From DASUFI01 sp036274635 (GTDB lineage Bacteria > Planctomycetota > B15-G4): 10,986 nucleotides of DNA. The notes under the pieces are model-generated. The model was given only the letters and a program-made list of their open reading frames with translations, was not told the DNA's origin and did not search any database. The translations under genes were made by a program, and so were the position numbers. The DNA is taken from positions 1-10,986 of the forward strand of contig DASUFI010000340.1 in the NCBI GenBank assembly GCA_036274635.1, in the 5' to 3' direction. Positions 1-7,296 of this stretch are shown piece by piece; positions within the stretch are counted from its first letter, which is position 1, and each line of letters starts with the position of its first letter.

Positions 1-951
1 CACCGGCGCCGCCGCCGGCGGGTGCCGCCCGCGCGCCGCCGCCGCCCGCCCGCCGCGCCAGAAGCCGTAGAACTCCGCGAAGTGGTACACGGGCGAGAGC
101 GCGCCCCACTTCAGGCGCTGCGCGACGGGCAGCCGCTGCTCGCGCAGGAACTGCCGGTCCCCACGCCAGGCGCGGCCGGTGAGGCTGAGCGCGCTGCGCA
201 GGCTGTCGACGCAGTCGCGCCCGAGGTGCTCCCGGTTGAGCACGGCGTCCACCCAGGTGCGGTCGTAGACCGTGGCCGCATCGTACTCGTGGCTGTGCAG
301 CACCTCGCTGCGCGGGTCGAAGACCACCGTCCAGCCCGCCTCGATGGCCGCCCGCGCGAACTTGATGTCCTCGCCGAACATGCCGTGCTGCAGCGGCAGC
401 GAGCGCCACACCGCGCGCCGCAGCACCGAGGCCACGTCGTTGAAGTTGCAGGCCACGCGCAGGCTGTGCGGGTCCTGCGCGCGCCACGCGGCCGGGTCCA
501 CCATGCGCGACTCGACCCGCCGGCTGCCGAAGCACAGGTCGCCCTCGCAGCCCTTCTGGACCAGCGGCCCGGCCGACGGCCGCGGCCGGATGCGCGAGAA
601 GGCCCCGGCGACGCGCGGGTCGTCCAGGTTGGAGACCAGCTGCGCCAGCCACTGCCGCCCCACCGGCTCGGCGTCCTGCACCAGGAAGACGATGGCCTCG
701 CCCGTGGTCAGGCCGGCGCCGAGGTTGCGCGTGTCGCCGTGGTCGAAGGCCAGCGGGTGGATGCGGCGCAGCGCCACCGACGGCCGCGCGCGCACGTCCT
801 CGAGCGTGCCGTCCGTGCTGCCGCTGTCGATGACCAGCACGTCGACCGCGCCGGCGTAGTCCTGCGCCAGCACCGCGTCCAGGCACGGGCCGATCGTGGG
901 CCGGCCGTTCTTGGTCGGGATGACCACGGACACGGAGAGCGGCGCGCCCAC
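1..951 (-). CDS. Family 2 glycosyltransferase, rhamnosyltransferase-like (C-terminus cut by window edge)
   Basis: Predicted inverting GT-A glycosyltransferase that moves a sugar, probably rhamnose or a similar deoxyhexose from a dTDP donor, onto a growing surface glycan on the cytoplasmic side of the membrane. 317 codons are visible with no stop. The N-terminal strand reads VSVVIPTKNG (residues 7-16). The nucleotide-binding loop DSGSTDGT lies at 42-49. FDHGDTRNLG (69-78) and FLVQDA (89-94), with QD in the metal-site position, are typical of rhamnosyltransferase-type GT2 enzymes. GED (193-195) is the likely catalytic-base region, and HSHEYDAAT lies at 219-227. The visible end is rich in Ala, Arg and Pro, so the stop is probably close. 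I chose the GTG start because it lies one base after the TGA of the preceding gene and keeps the first strand whole. It is a paralogue of the preceding GT2. The family call is firm; donor and acceptor are inference. Confidence 0.88.
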   Translation of the reverse strand, partial: MGAPLSVSVVIPTKNGRPTIGPCLDAVLAQDYAGAVDVLVIDSGSTDGTLEDVRARPSVALRRIHPLAFDHGDTRNLGAGLTTGEAIVFLVQDAEPVGRQWLAQLVSNLDDPRVAGAFSRIRPRPSAGPLVQKGCEGDLCFGSRRVESRMVDPAAWRAQDPHSLRVACNFNDVASVLRRAVWRSLPLQHGMFGEDIKFARAAIEAGWTVVFDPRSEVLHSHEYDAATVYDRTWVDAVLNREHLGRDCVDSLRSALSLTGRAWRGDRQFLREQRLPVAQRLKWGALSPVYHFAEFYGFWRGGRAAAARGRHPPAAAPV

Positions 952-952
952 C

Positions 953-1882
953 TCAGCCCGCCAGATCCGCCGGCGACGGCAGGGGCCGCGGCTCGGGCAG
1001 CCGGCCCAGCGGGCCGCGGCTGCCCTCGCGCTGCGCCAGCACCTGCGCCCAGCGCAGCTCGCGGGCGTCGCGCAGCGCGCCGTTGCCGCCGGCTCCGGGG
1101 TGCTGCGCCAGCCACTCTCGGTCGCGGCGCAGCTCGGCGTTGACGCCCTTGAGCACCGAGAGCAGGTCCGGCCGGATGCGCAGCCCGAAGGCCTTGCGGA
1201 AGAAGAGGGCGTCGTCGAAGTAGCGGCGCTGCACCGAGGCCGCGTCGTAGCGGTGGCCGTGCTCCACCACCGCCGCCGGCTCGTGCGCCAGGGCCCAGCC
1301 GGCCCACAGCAGGTCGTAGGCCAGCAGCGCGTCCTCGGCGTGCGGCGTGGCACGGAAGCCCGCGTGACGGAAGAGCGCGCCGCGCACGGCGCAGGCGACA
1401 TCGTCCAGCAGCAGGCGCGGACGCCAGTCCTCGGCCGCCAGCCCCTCGAGCTCCGCGCGCGGGAAAGGACCCGTGCGTCGCGGCGCGTCCTCGGCGAAGG
1501 GCGAGGAGGACACGGTGGAGGCCGTGAGGAAGCCGGCCTCCTCGGGCGCGACCTGGCGAGCGGTCGCCGCACCCACGCCCGGCGCCAGCGCCGCGCGCGC
1601 CAGCGTGGCGAGGCAGTCGCTCCCGCACGGCACGGCGTCCTGCACGAGGAAGACGATCGCGTCGCAGGCCGGCAGCACGGCCGCGCCGAGGTTGCGCGTC
1701 GCGCCGTGGTCGAAGTCCTGCTTCTCGACGCGCCGCACGGTGGCGCCCGAGCGCTCGGCCGCCTCGCGCGTGCCGTCCGTGCTGCCGCTGTCGACGACCA
1801 CCACGGCCGGCCGCGGCCGCTGCTGCGCCAGGGCCTGCAGACAGCGCAGCCACCGATCCCCGCCGTCCAGCGTCGGGACCAC
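953..1882 (-). CDS. Family 2 glycosyltransferase, rhamnosyltransferase-like
   Basis: Second GT2 enzyme of the operon, with the same layout as its downstream neighbour: DSGSTDGT (residues 31-38), FDHGATRNLG (57-66), FLVQDA (78-83), an acidic ED pair (183-184) and HGHRYDAAS (208-216). Predicted role: adding a rhamnose-like residue during surface-polysaccharide assembly. About 309 residues, normal for a single-domain GT2. The start is uncertain. The first standard start codon in frame is the GTG used here, with AGAGG 8 bases upstream, but it cuts off most of the first beta strand. Reading on upstream gives IEVGVVVPTLDGG, which restores that strand and begins at an ATA codon (1895-1897) that overlaps the stop of the preceding gene and has GGGAGG 7 bases upstream. 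The C-terminal 40 residues are Pro/Arg-rich. Ends one base before the next GT2. Family call firm; sugar specificity not readable. Confidence 0.87.
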   Translation of the reverse strand: MVPTLDGGDRWLRCLQALAQQRPRPAVVVVDSGSTDGTREAAERSGATVRRVEKQDFDHGATRNLGAAVLPACDAIVFLVQDAVPCGSDCLATLARAALAPGVGAATARQVAPEEAGFLTASTVSSSPFAEDAPRRTGPFPRAELEGLAAEDWRPRLLLDDVACAVRGALFRHAGFRATPHAEDALLAYDLLWAGWALAHEPAAVVEHGHRYDAASVQRRYFDDALFFRKAFGLRIRPDLLSVLKGVNAELRRDREWLAQHPGAGGNGALRDARELRWAQVLAQREGSRGPLGRLPEPRPLPSPADLAG

Positions 1883-1893
1883 GACTCCGACCT

Positions 1894-2550
1894 CTATGGC
1901 TTGGCCTCCCGGCGCACGCTCTTGCGCAGGGCGTCGAAGAGCTTGTAGGGCCGACTGCCCCAGATGCGCTGCAGCTGGCCCTCGAGGCGCTGGATGTGGG
2001 TGGTCTTCTCGTTGAGCGCCTTCCACAGGTCGTCGATGTTCTGCTCGAGGCGCGCGGCGCCGTCCACGATGGCGTCCTTCTCGCGGCGCAGCATGTCCAG
2101 CTCGCGCGTCTGCTCGTTGAGGAAGGCCACGGCCTGCTCGGCGGCGATGAGGCGGTCGCGCACGTCGGCCAGCCAGTCGGGGTCGCCCTGCCAACCGTGC
2201 GCGCGCACGATGCCCAGCGCCTCGCGCAGCTCCGCCAGCGCCGCCGGGTCGCCGGCGAGGCGCGTCAGCGCCGTCTCGATGCGCGACCAGGCCTGCTGCG
2301 CCGCCGCCGGCACGCCCAGGCGCGGCGCCGGTAGCTCGAAGGTGTCGCGCGTGATGCGCTTCTCGCGGAACAGCTCGGCGATCTCCGTCACCTTGCCCAG
2401 GCGGTCCACCTGCTCCTCGAGCTTCTGGTTGGCCTCGATGAGGTGGTAGATCATCCCCACCAGGTGGGCCTCGTGGCGCGCCACCTCCGCCGGGTCGCGC
2501 GACGCGAGGCGCCGGTCGGGCGGCACGCCGTCGTCGGCAGGCTTCGTCAT
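1894..2550 (-). CDS. Coiled-coil protein of the glycosyltransferase operon
   Basis: 218-residue soluble protein with no signal peptide or membrane segment, and no enzymatic motif I recognise. Heptad-like stretches run from about residue 28 to 65 (LVGMIYHLIEANQKLEEQV) and from about 132 to 196, the second rich in Leu, Glu, Lys and Arg. The linker at 70-125 has a Pro/Ala-rich part and a short helical part. The C-terminus, IWGSRPYKLFDALRK (196-210), resembles the short 'SW/RP..L..PLR' tail that follows coiled coils in many glycosyltransferase and methyltransferase proteins of polysaccharide loci. The ATG overlaps the stop of the upstream GT4 gene (ATGA), with GGGGGGAAG just ahead of it, and its stop abuts the next GT2. 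It is therefore very likely made together with the enzymes. Possible roles are scaffold, chain-length ruler or regulatory partner; these are inference from context. Confidence 0.8.
   Translation of the reverse strand: MTKPADDGVPPDRRLASRDPAEVARHEAHLVGMIYHLIEANQKLEEQVDRLGKVTEIAELFREKRITRDTFELPAPRLGVPAAAQQAWSRIETALTRLAGDPAALAELREALGIVRAHGWQGDPDWLADVRDRLIAAEQAVAFLNEQTRELDMLRREKDAIVDGAARLEQNIDDLWKALNEKTTHIQRLEGQLQRIWGSRPYKLFDALRKSVRREAKP
1905..1910 (-). promoter_or_regulatory. Ribosome binding site, GGGAGG, that bears on the GT2 start
   Basis: The minus strand reads GGGAGG, then seven bases, then ATA overlapping the TAG stop of the coiled-coil gene (ATAG). This is ideal spacing for initiation at the ATA, which would give the GT2 protein a complete first beta strand. 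The competing site is AGAGG at 1891-1895, eight bases before the GTG at 1880-1882. Sequence alone does not decide between them. Confidence 0.4.
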
Positions 2551-3893
2551 CGACTTCCCCCCGCCACCGCGAGGGCCTCCTCCCACAGGGCCTCGAAGTC
2601 CTGCGCGTTGTGCTCCAGCGTGCGCACCGGCCCGATGGCCCCGGCCAGGCGCGCGAGCTGGTCGGGATGCTCCTCGAAGTCGTGCAGCACGTTCATGAGC
2701 GCGCCCGGGTCGCCGGCGCGGAAGGTGCGGCCGTTGACGCCGTCCTTGACCAGCTCCGAGAGGCCCCCGAGGTCCGAGGCGATCACGGGCCGTCCCGCCG
2801 AGAAGGCCTCCAGCACGACGAAGGGCGTGTTCTCGTACCACACCGACGGCACCACGAGCACGTCGATGCTGGAGAGGGCCTCGGTCAGCTCGCCGTGCCC
2901 GTAGGGCCCGCGGAAGGTGATGCGCGGGTCGGTCTCGGCGAAGGCGCGCACGCGCTTGGCGTACTTGGGGAAGTGCTGCATGTTGCCCCGCACGACCAGC
3001 CGGAAGGACTCCGCCTTGTACTGGCGGAAGGCCGACACCAGGATCTCCAGGCCCTTCTGCGGGTTCACGCTGCCGAAGAAGCCGAAGGTCACGCTGCCCT
3101 GCCCGCCCACCGGCACGGGCCGCACCGCGCCGGGCGGCCGGTCGACGCCGTAGGGAATGTGGCGCATGTGCGCGTCGGCGTAGCCGTGCCGCAGGAACAG
3201 GCCCTTGAGGAAGCGGCTGGGCGCCACCAGCATCGTGGCGCGCTGCAGGATGCGGCGGATGAAATCCGGGCGGCCGTGCAGCGCGGCGCGGCGCAGGCCC
3301 ACGTCGGCGTGGTTCACGTCGGTGAGGTCCGGGTCGGGCCGCGCCGACTCCACGAAGCCGGCGCGCTTGGAGAACATGCGCAGCGCCTGGTAGCCGAAGT
3401 TGTCGGGCGCCAGGCACTCCACGCACACCGGCGTGTCGGGCCCCTCGCACAGCGTGCCGTCGCGGCGCAAGAGCTGCACCGTGGGGCACAGGAACCAGAA
3501 GTCCATGAGCTGCACGAAGACCGGGATGCCGCGCGCCGTGCACTCCTCCACCAGCGACAGCCCCAGGCCCATGAGGTGGAAGACGTGCACCACGTCGGGC
3601 CGCGTGCGGTCGAGCCACTCGCCGAAGAGCTTGCCCACGAAGACGTCGTAGTAGTCGTGCAGGGCGTGGTTGGGCGCGAGGCCCTCGAAGAAGACGAGGC
3701 GCGTCACGGGCACGTCGTCCACCGGCTCGTCGTAGATGCGCAGGGCCACGTCGGCCTTGGCGTTGGGTTCGCGGGTGAAGACGCGCACGTCGTGGCCCTT
3801 GCGCCGCATCACGAGGGCCATGCGGTGCGCGTAGATCTCCGTGCCCGTGCTGAAGCGGGGCGGATACTGGTGGACCACGAAGGCGACCTTCAC
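2547..3893 (-). CDS. Family 4 glycosyltransferase
   Basis: Predicted retaining GT-B glycosyltransferase, cytoplasmic or loosely membrane-bound, that transfers a sugar from a nucleotide donor to a surface glycan. 448 residues. The N-terminal Rossmann-like domain opens MKVAFVVHQYPPRFSTGTE, with the Gly-containing acceptor/donor loop at 11-19. RPDVVHVFHLMGLG lies at 98-111. The C-terminal donor domain begins near FGFFGSVNPQKGLE (270-283) and carries PSVWYENTPFVVLEAF (349-364), whose E354 and E362 form the E-x7-E signature of this family. Four cysteines, C136, C149, C157 and C160, follow the FWFLCP segment and are shared with the other two GT4 enzymes here. The start is GTG, overlapping the previous stop (GTGA), with GGAG 7 bases upstream; the stop overlaps the next ATG. 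Donor sugar unknown. Confidence 0.92.
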   Translation of the reverse strand: MKVAFVVHQYPPRFSTGTEIYAHRMALVMRRKGHDVRVFTREPNAKADVALRIYDEPVDDVPVTRLVFFEGLAPNHALHDYYDVFVGKLFGEWLDRTRPDVVHVFHLMGLGLSLVEECTARGIPVFVQLMDFWFLCPTVQLLRRDGTLCEGPDTPVCVECLAPDNFGYQALRMFSKRAGFVESARPDPDLTDVNHADVGLRRAALHGRPDFIRRILQRATMLVAPSRFLKGLFLRHGYADAHMRHIPYGVDRPPGAVRPVPVGGQGSVTFGFFGSVNPQKGLEILVSAFRQYKAESFRLVVRGNMQHFPKYAKRVRAFAETDPRITFRGPYGHGELTEALSSIDVLVVPSVWYENTPFVVLEAFSAGRPVIASDLGGLSELVKDGVNGRTFRAGDPGALMNVLHDFEEHPDQLARLAGAIGPVRTLEHNAQDFEALWEEALAVAGGSR

Positions 3894-5233
3894 GCGCGGG
3901 CTCCGGCGCCGGGCGCCCCGGGGCCGCCCGTCCGCACGCGATCATAGAGTCCCAGCAGTTGCCGGGCAGCGTCCCCTTCGTCGCGGACGTGGCCCGCGGC
4001 GGCGGCGGCGAGGCGCTCGGCGAGGGCCGGGTCGTCGCGCAGGCGCCGCAGGGCGTCGGCCAGCGAGGCCGCGTCGCCCGGCGCGAAGAGCAGGCCCGTG
4101 CGCCCGTCCTCGACGGCCTCGGCCAGGGCGCCGTGGCCCGAGGCCACCACCGGCACCCCCGCCAGGAAGGCCTCGCGGATGGTCAGCCCGAAGGCCTCGT
4201 ACCAGAGCGAGGGCACGACGGCCACGTCGGCGCGGGCGAGGATGCCGGGCAGGTCCTCGTTGCGGTAGGCGCCGTGCAGCTCGACCTCGGCCTCGACCCC
4301 GCGACGCAGCTGCTGCAGGCGCTCGCCGTAGTTGCGGTCGTGGTGGAAGGGCAGCACCTCGCCCCACACGTCCACGTGGAAGGCGGCCGGATCCCCGAGG
4401 CGCCGCACGGCCTCGAGCAGCAGGTGCGGGCCCTTGCTGGGCAGCACCGAGCCGATGAAGGCCACGCGCAGCGGCCCGCTGCCGCGCCGCCGCCGCGGCT
4501 GGCCGGCCAGCGCGCGCCGCCAGCGCTCGACGGGCAGACCGTTCTCGACCACCACGATGTGCGCCGGCGGCACGCCGTAGTCGAGGTACATGCGCCGCAG
4601 GAAGGCCGAGGGCGTGACCAGCAGCGAGCAGGCGGCCAGCGTGGCGCGGATCGTGGCGTGGTATTCCTCGAGGCGCGCGAGGTCGCGCGCGTCGCGCTCC
4701 TCGGCCGCGGTGCCGGGCGACGCGCCGCGTCCCAGCAGGTGCGGCCACAGCTCGCGCAGGCAGGGCAGGCACTTCTCGAGCCGGATCGTGGGGCACAGGT
4801 CGAGCGCCGCCGTGATGCGCTGGCCGCGCGGGCAGCCCATCCAGAAGTCGTGCAGCGTCATGACCACCGGCACGCCCGCCTCGCGGCAGCGGTCGATGAT
4901 GCGCGTGGACAGGCAGGTGAGGTGGTGCACGTGCACCACGTCGGGCCGGATGCGGGCCAGCTCGCGCGCGAAGACGTCCGCCAGCGGCTCGCCCGAGACC
5001 ATCGCCGGCAGGCTGGTGGCATCCGCGAAGGTGTTGCACAGGCGCGTCACCTCGACGCCGTCCACGCTGTCGCGGGTCGTCTCCAGGTGCTGCATCCCGG
5101 GCCGGCCGGTGCGTGCCAGGACGAAGGGCTCGTGCCCCAGCTCGGTGAGCGCGCGGCACAGGCCCTGCACGTGCAGCTCGACGCCGCCCACCGAGTCGGG
5201 CGGATAGCTGGCCGTCACGAAGAGGATGCGCAT
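3890..5233 (-). CDS. Family 4 glycosyltransferase
   Basis: 447-residue GT-B glycosyltransferase and the first sugar transferase of the main operon. The N-terminus MRILFVTASYPPDSVGGVE (1-19) has the usual Gly-rich loop. RPDVVHVHHL follows at 96-105, then HDFWMGCPRGQ (128-138). The donor-binding domain starts near LRVAFIGSVLPSKGPH (255-270). PSLWYEAFGLTIREAF (341-356) gives the E-x7-E pair E346 and E354. Cysteines C134, C147, C155 and C158 repeat the spacing seen in the neighbouring GT4. The ATG lies five bases after the peptidase stop, so the two genes probably share a transcript, and the stop overlaps the next start (GTGA). The C-terminal 15 residues are Gly/Ala/Pro-rich and probably disordered. 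An open frame runs on upstream for over 400 codons, but that part is the peptidase gene read out of frame. Substrate not determinable. Confidence 0.92.
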   Translation of the reverse strand: MRILFVTASYPPDSVGGVELHVQGLCRALTELGHEPFVLARTGRPGMQHLETTRDSVDGVEVTRLCNTFADATSLPAMVSGEPLADVFARELARIRPDVVHVHHLTCLSTRIIDRCREAGVPVVMTLHDFWMGCPRGQRITAALDLCPTIRLEKCLPCLRELWPHLLGRGASPGTAAEERDARDLARLEEYHATIRATLAACSLLVTPSAFLRRMYLDYGVPPAHIVVVENGLPVERWRRALAGQPRRRRGSGPLRVAFIGSVLPSKGPHLLLEAVRRLGDPAAFHVDVWGEVLPFHHDRNYGERLQQLRRGVEAEVELHGAYRNEDLPGILARADVAVVPSLWYEAFGLTIREAFLAGVPVVASGHGALAEAVEDGRTGLLFAPGDAASLADALRRLRDDPALAERLAAAAAGHVRDEGDAARQLLGLYDRVRTGGPGAPGAGARA

Positions 5234-5238
5234 ACGAC

Positions 5239-7212
5239 TCACGCGGCGAGCCAGCGCTCGAAGGCCTCGAAGCTGTAAGGTCGTCCGAGGAAGTCGGCCA
5301 CCAGCTCGGCGGCGTCCTTGCTGCCACCCGGCTCGAGCACGCAGCGGCGATAGCGGCTCGCGACCTGGGCGTCGAGCAGGTCGCCGCCGAAGGGCTCGAG
5401 CAGGTCCTTGGCCAGCACGAGCGACCACATGTAGGTGTAGTACAGAGCCGAGTAGCCCTCGAGGTGGCCGAAGGAGGCCTCGAAGGCGGTGCCCTCCTCG
5501 TGCGGGAAGGGCACGTAGCGGGGACGCAGGCGGCGCACGACGGCGCCCGTGTCCTGCGGCGGCTCGCTTCCGAAGAGCTCGAGCGCCAGCGCCGCGTAGA
5601 ACATCTGCACGCGCGTGTGCACGCCCTTGCCGTACTCCTGCGCCGCGCGCATGCGCTCCACGAGCTCGGCGGGGATCACGGAGCCCGTGCGCACGTGCCG
5701 GGCGAAGGACTGCAGCACGCGCACGTCGCGCGCCCACTCCTCGAAGAACTGGCTGGGCACCTCCACGAAGTCCCACTCCGTGGCGATGCCCGACACCGCC
5801 AGCCAGCGCTGGCGTCCCGCGAGCAGGTGGTGCAGCAGGTGGCCGAACTCGTGGAAGAGCGTGACCACGTCCGAGGGCTCGAGCAGGCCGGGGTCGTCGC
5901 CCGCGGGCCGGGGCATGTTGCACACCAGGCAGGCCTCGGGCAGGCGCCCGCCCTGCAGGCCCGACACCAGGTCGAACATGGCCGCGTGCTTGTACTTGTC
6001 CGCGCGCGGGTGCATGTCCAGGTAGAAGCGCGCGCGGCGCTCGTTGCTGTCCCACACGTCGTAGCACTCGACGTCCGGGTGCCAGGCGCGCACGGCCACG
6101 CGCTCGAAGCGCAGGCCGTAGAGCCGCGCGGCCGTGTCGAGCACGCCGCGCCGCACGTTCTCCCAGCCGAAGTACTCGCGCGCCTCGCGGCTGTCGAAGT
6201 CGAAGCGCCGGCGCCGCGCCTGCTCCATGAGGTACAGCCGGTCGCTGTCGCGCAGCACCGCGGCGCCCGGCTCCTCGAGGCGCCAGTGCTCCAGCAGCTC
6301 GTCCACCTCGCGCTGCAGGCGTGGGCCGGTGAGCTGCGTGACGCGCTCCACGAACTCGCGCGCCGCCTGCTCGGTGCCCACCATCTTGTCCTCGGTCACG
6401 TAGGCGGCCCAGCTCGGGTAGCCGAGGAGCGTGGCCAGCTCGTGCCGCAGCGCGATCATGCGCGCGAGCACGGGCAGGTTGGCCGGGGCGCCGCGCGACA
6501 TGTAGCTGCGATACAGCTCGCTGCGCCGCGCCGCGACGCGGCAGTACTTCATGCATGGGATCCAGTCGGTGGGGTTGGTCGTCACCGCCACCCGGCCATC
6601 GGGACCGGCGGGGTGCGCGGCCAGCCAGTCCTCCGGCAGCCCGGCCAGGTCCGCGGCGGGCACCTGCACGGTGCGCACGTCGCCGGCGATGTTGCGCGCG
6701 AACTCCTGCCCCACCAGCACCAGCTCCTCGTGCAGCTGCCGGATGCGAGCCCGCACCGGCTCCTCGCGGTCCACGCCCGCGCGCCGGAAGTCGCGCAGCG
6801 CGTGCTCGACGAGCCGGCGCGCGACGGGCTGGGCCTGCGCCTCGGCGCCCGCCAGGTCCGCGGCCGCCAGCCGCTGGTAGACCTCGCGGTCCAGCGCGAG
6901 GTCCGTGCGGAAGCGCGAAAAGTCCTGCTCCACCGCGGCGGCCTGCTCGCGCAGGGCGCCGTCGGGGTGCACCTGGAAGAAGAGACCCGCCAGGCCCTCG
7001 ACCCGGTTGAGCTCCTGCTCGAGGCCGTCGAAGGCGTCCACCACCTGCAGGAAGGGCGCGCCGACCGGCAGCGCCACGAAGCGGGTGCGCGCGGCGCGGG
7101 CGGCATCCAGGGCCTCGGCGGCCGCGCGCTGCAGCCGCGCGGGTGTGGCATCGAGCAACGGGGTCAGCAGGGTCGGCGCCGCGGCCATGGTGCTCGATGC
7201 TGGCGTGGACAT
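5239..7212 (-). CDS. M3-family zinc metallopeptidase (oligopeptidase)
   Basis: 657-residue zinc peptidase of family M3 (thimet oligopeptidase, oligopeptidase A and Dcp group), which cuts short peptides in a deep channel. No signal peptide is evident, so the enzyme is probably cytoplasmic. The active site reads TLFHEFGHLLHH (451-462): H454 and H458 bind zinc and E455 is catalytic. The third ligand is E484 in WDFVEVPSQFFEEW (480-493). The substrate-binding tyrosine segment GYSALYYTYMW lies at 586-596. The helical N-terminal half (about 25-400) is as expected, and the length matches the family. The WDFVEVPSQ segment favours the M3A branch over the oligoendopeptidase F branch. Start: ATG seven bases after a TAGAAT box with no Shine-Dalgarno sequence; a second ATG at 7188 is possible. 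It stands first in the glycosyltransferase operon, which is odd for a peptide scavenger. Confidence 0.93.
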   Translation of the reverse strand: MSTPASSTMAAAPTLLTPLLDATPARLQRAAAEALDAARAARTRFVALPVGAPFLQVVDAFDGLEQELNRVEGLAGLFFQVHPDGALREQAAAVEQDFSRFRTDLALDREVYQRLAAADLAGAEAQAQPVARRLVEHALRDFRRAGVDREEPVRARIRQLHEELVLVGQEFARNIAGDVRTVQVPAADLAGLPEDWLAAHPAGPDGRVAVTTNPTDWIPCMKYCRVAARRSELYRSYMSRGAPANLPVLARMIALRHELATLLGYPSWAAYVTEDKMVGTEQAAREFVERVTQLTGPRLQREVDELLEHWRLEEPGAAVLRDSDRLYLMEQARRRRFDFDSREAREYFGWENVRRGVLDTAARLYGLRFERVAVRAWHPDVECYDVWDSNERRARFYLDMHPRADKYKHAAMFDLVSGLQGGRLPEACLVCNMPRPAGDDPGLLEPSDVVTLFHEFGHLLHHLLAGRQRWLAVSGIATEWDFVEVPSQFFEEWARDVRVLQSFARHVRTGSVIPAELVERMRAAQEYGKGVHTRVQMFYAALALELFGSEPPQDTGAVVRRLRPRYVPFPHEEGTAFEASFGHLEGYSALYYTYMWSLVLAKDLLEPFGGDLLDAQVASRYRRCVLEPGGSKDAAELVADFLGRPYSFEAFERWLAA

Positions 7213-7219
7213 CCGGGCG

Positions 7220-7225
7220 ATTCTA
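7220..7225 (-). promoter_or_regulatory. Candidate -10 box, TAGAAT, for a leaderless peptidase-glycosyltransferase transcript
   Basis: The minus strand reads TAGAAT, seven bases, then the ATG of the peptidase. One base differs from TATAAT, and the spacing puts transcription start at or next to the ATG. No Shine-Dalgarno sequence stands in between, which is the pattern expected of a leaderless gene. I see no convincing -35 hexamer upstream. Confidence 0.5.
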
Positions 7226-7296
7226 GCCGGGCCGATGCCCGATCGAGCGCCTTCGCGCAGGCCGGTTTACGCTGGATTCCCCGGCCGGAGTTCCCC

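Noticed and set aside
1..60. GCC/CGC-rich simple sequence, possible short repeat
   Set aside because: Reads in frame as the Ala/Arg/Pro-rich tail of the GT2 gene; no exact repeat unit.
22..1143. Long plus-strand open reading frame
   Set aside because: Arg/Ala/Pro-rich translation without motifs, antiparallel to the clearly recognisable GT2 genes; typical of very GC-rich DNA where stops are rare.
5234..6556. Minus-strand frame that would extend the GT4 at 3890-5233 upstream into an 888-residue fusion
   Set aside because: The extra part is the peptidase gene read out of frame; the GT4 fold starts cleanly at MRILFVTASY, and the peptidase frame there has full motif support.
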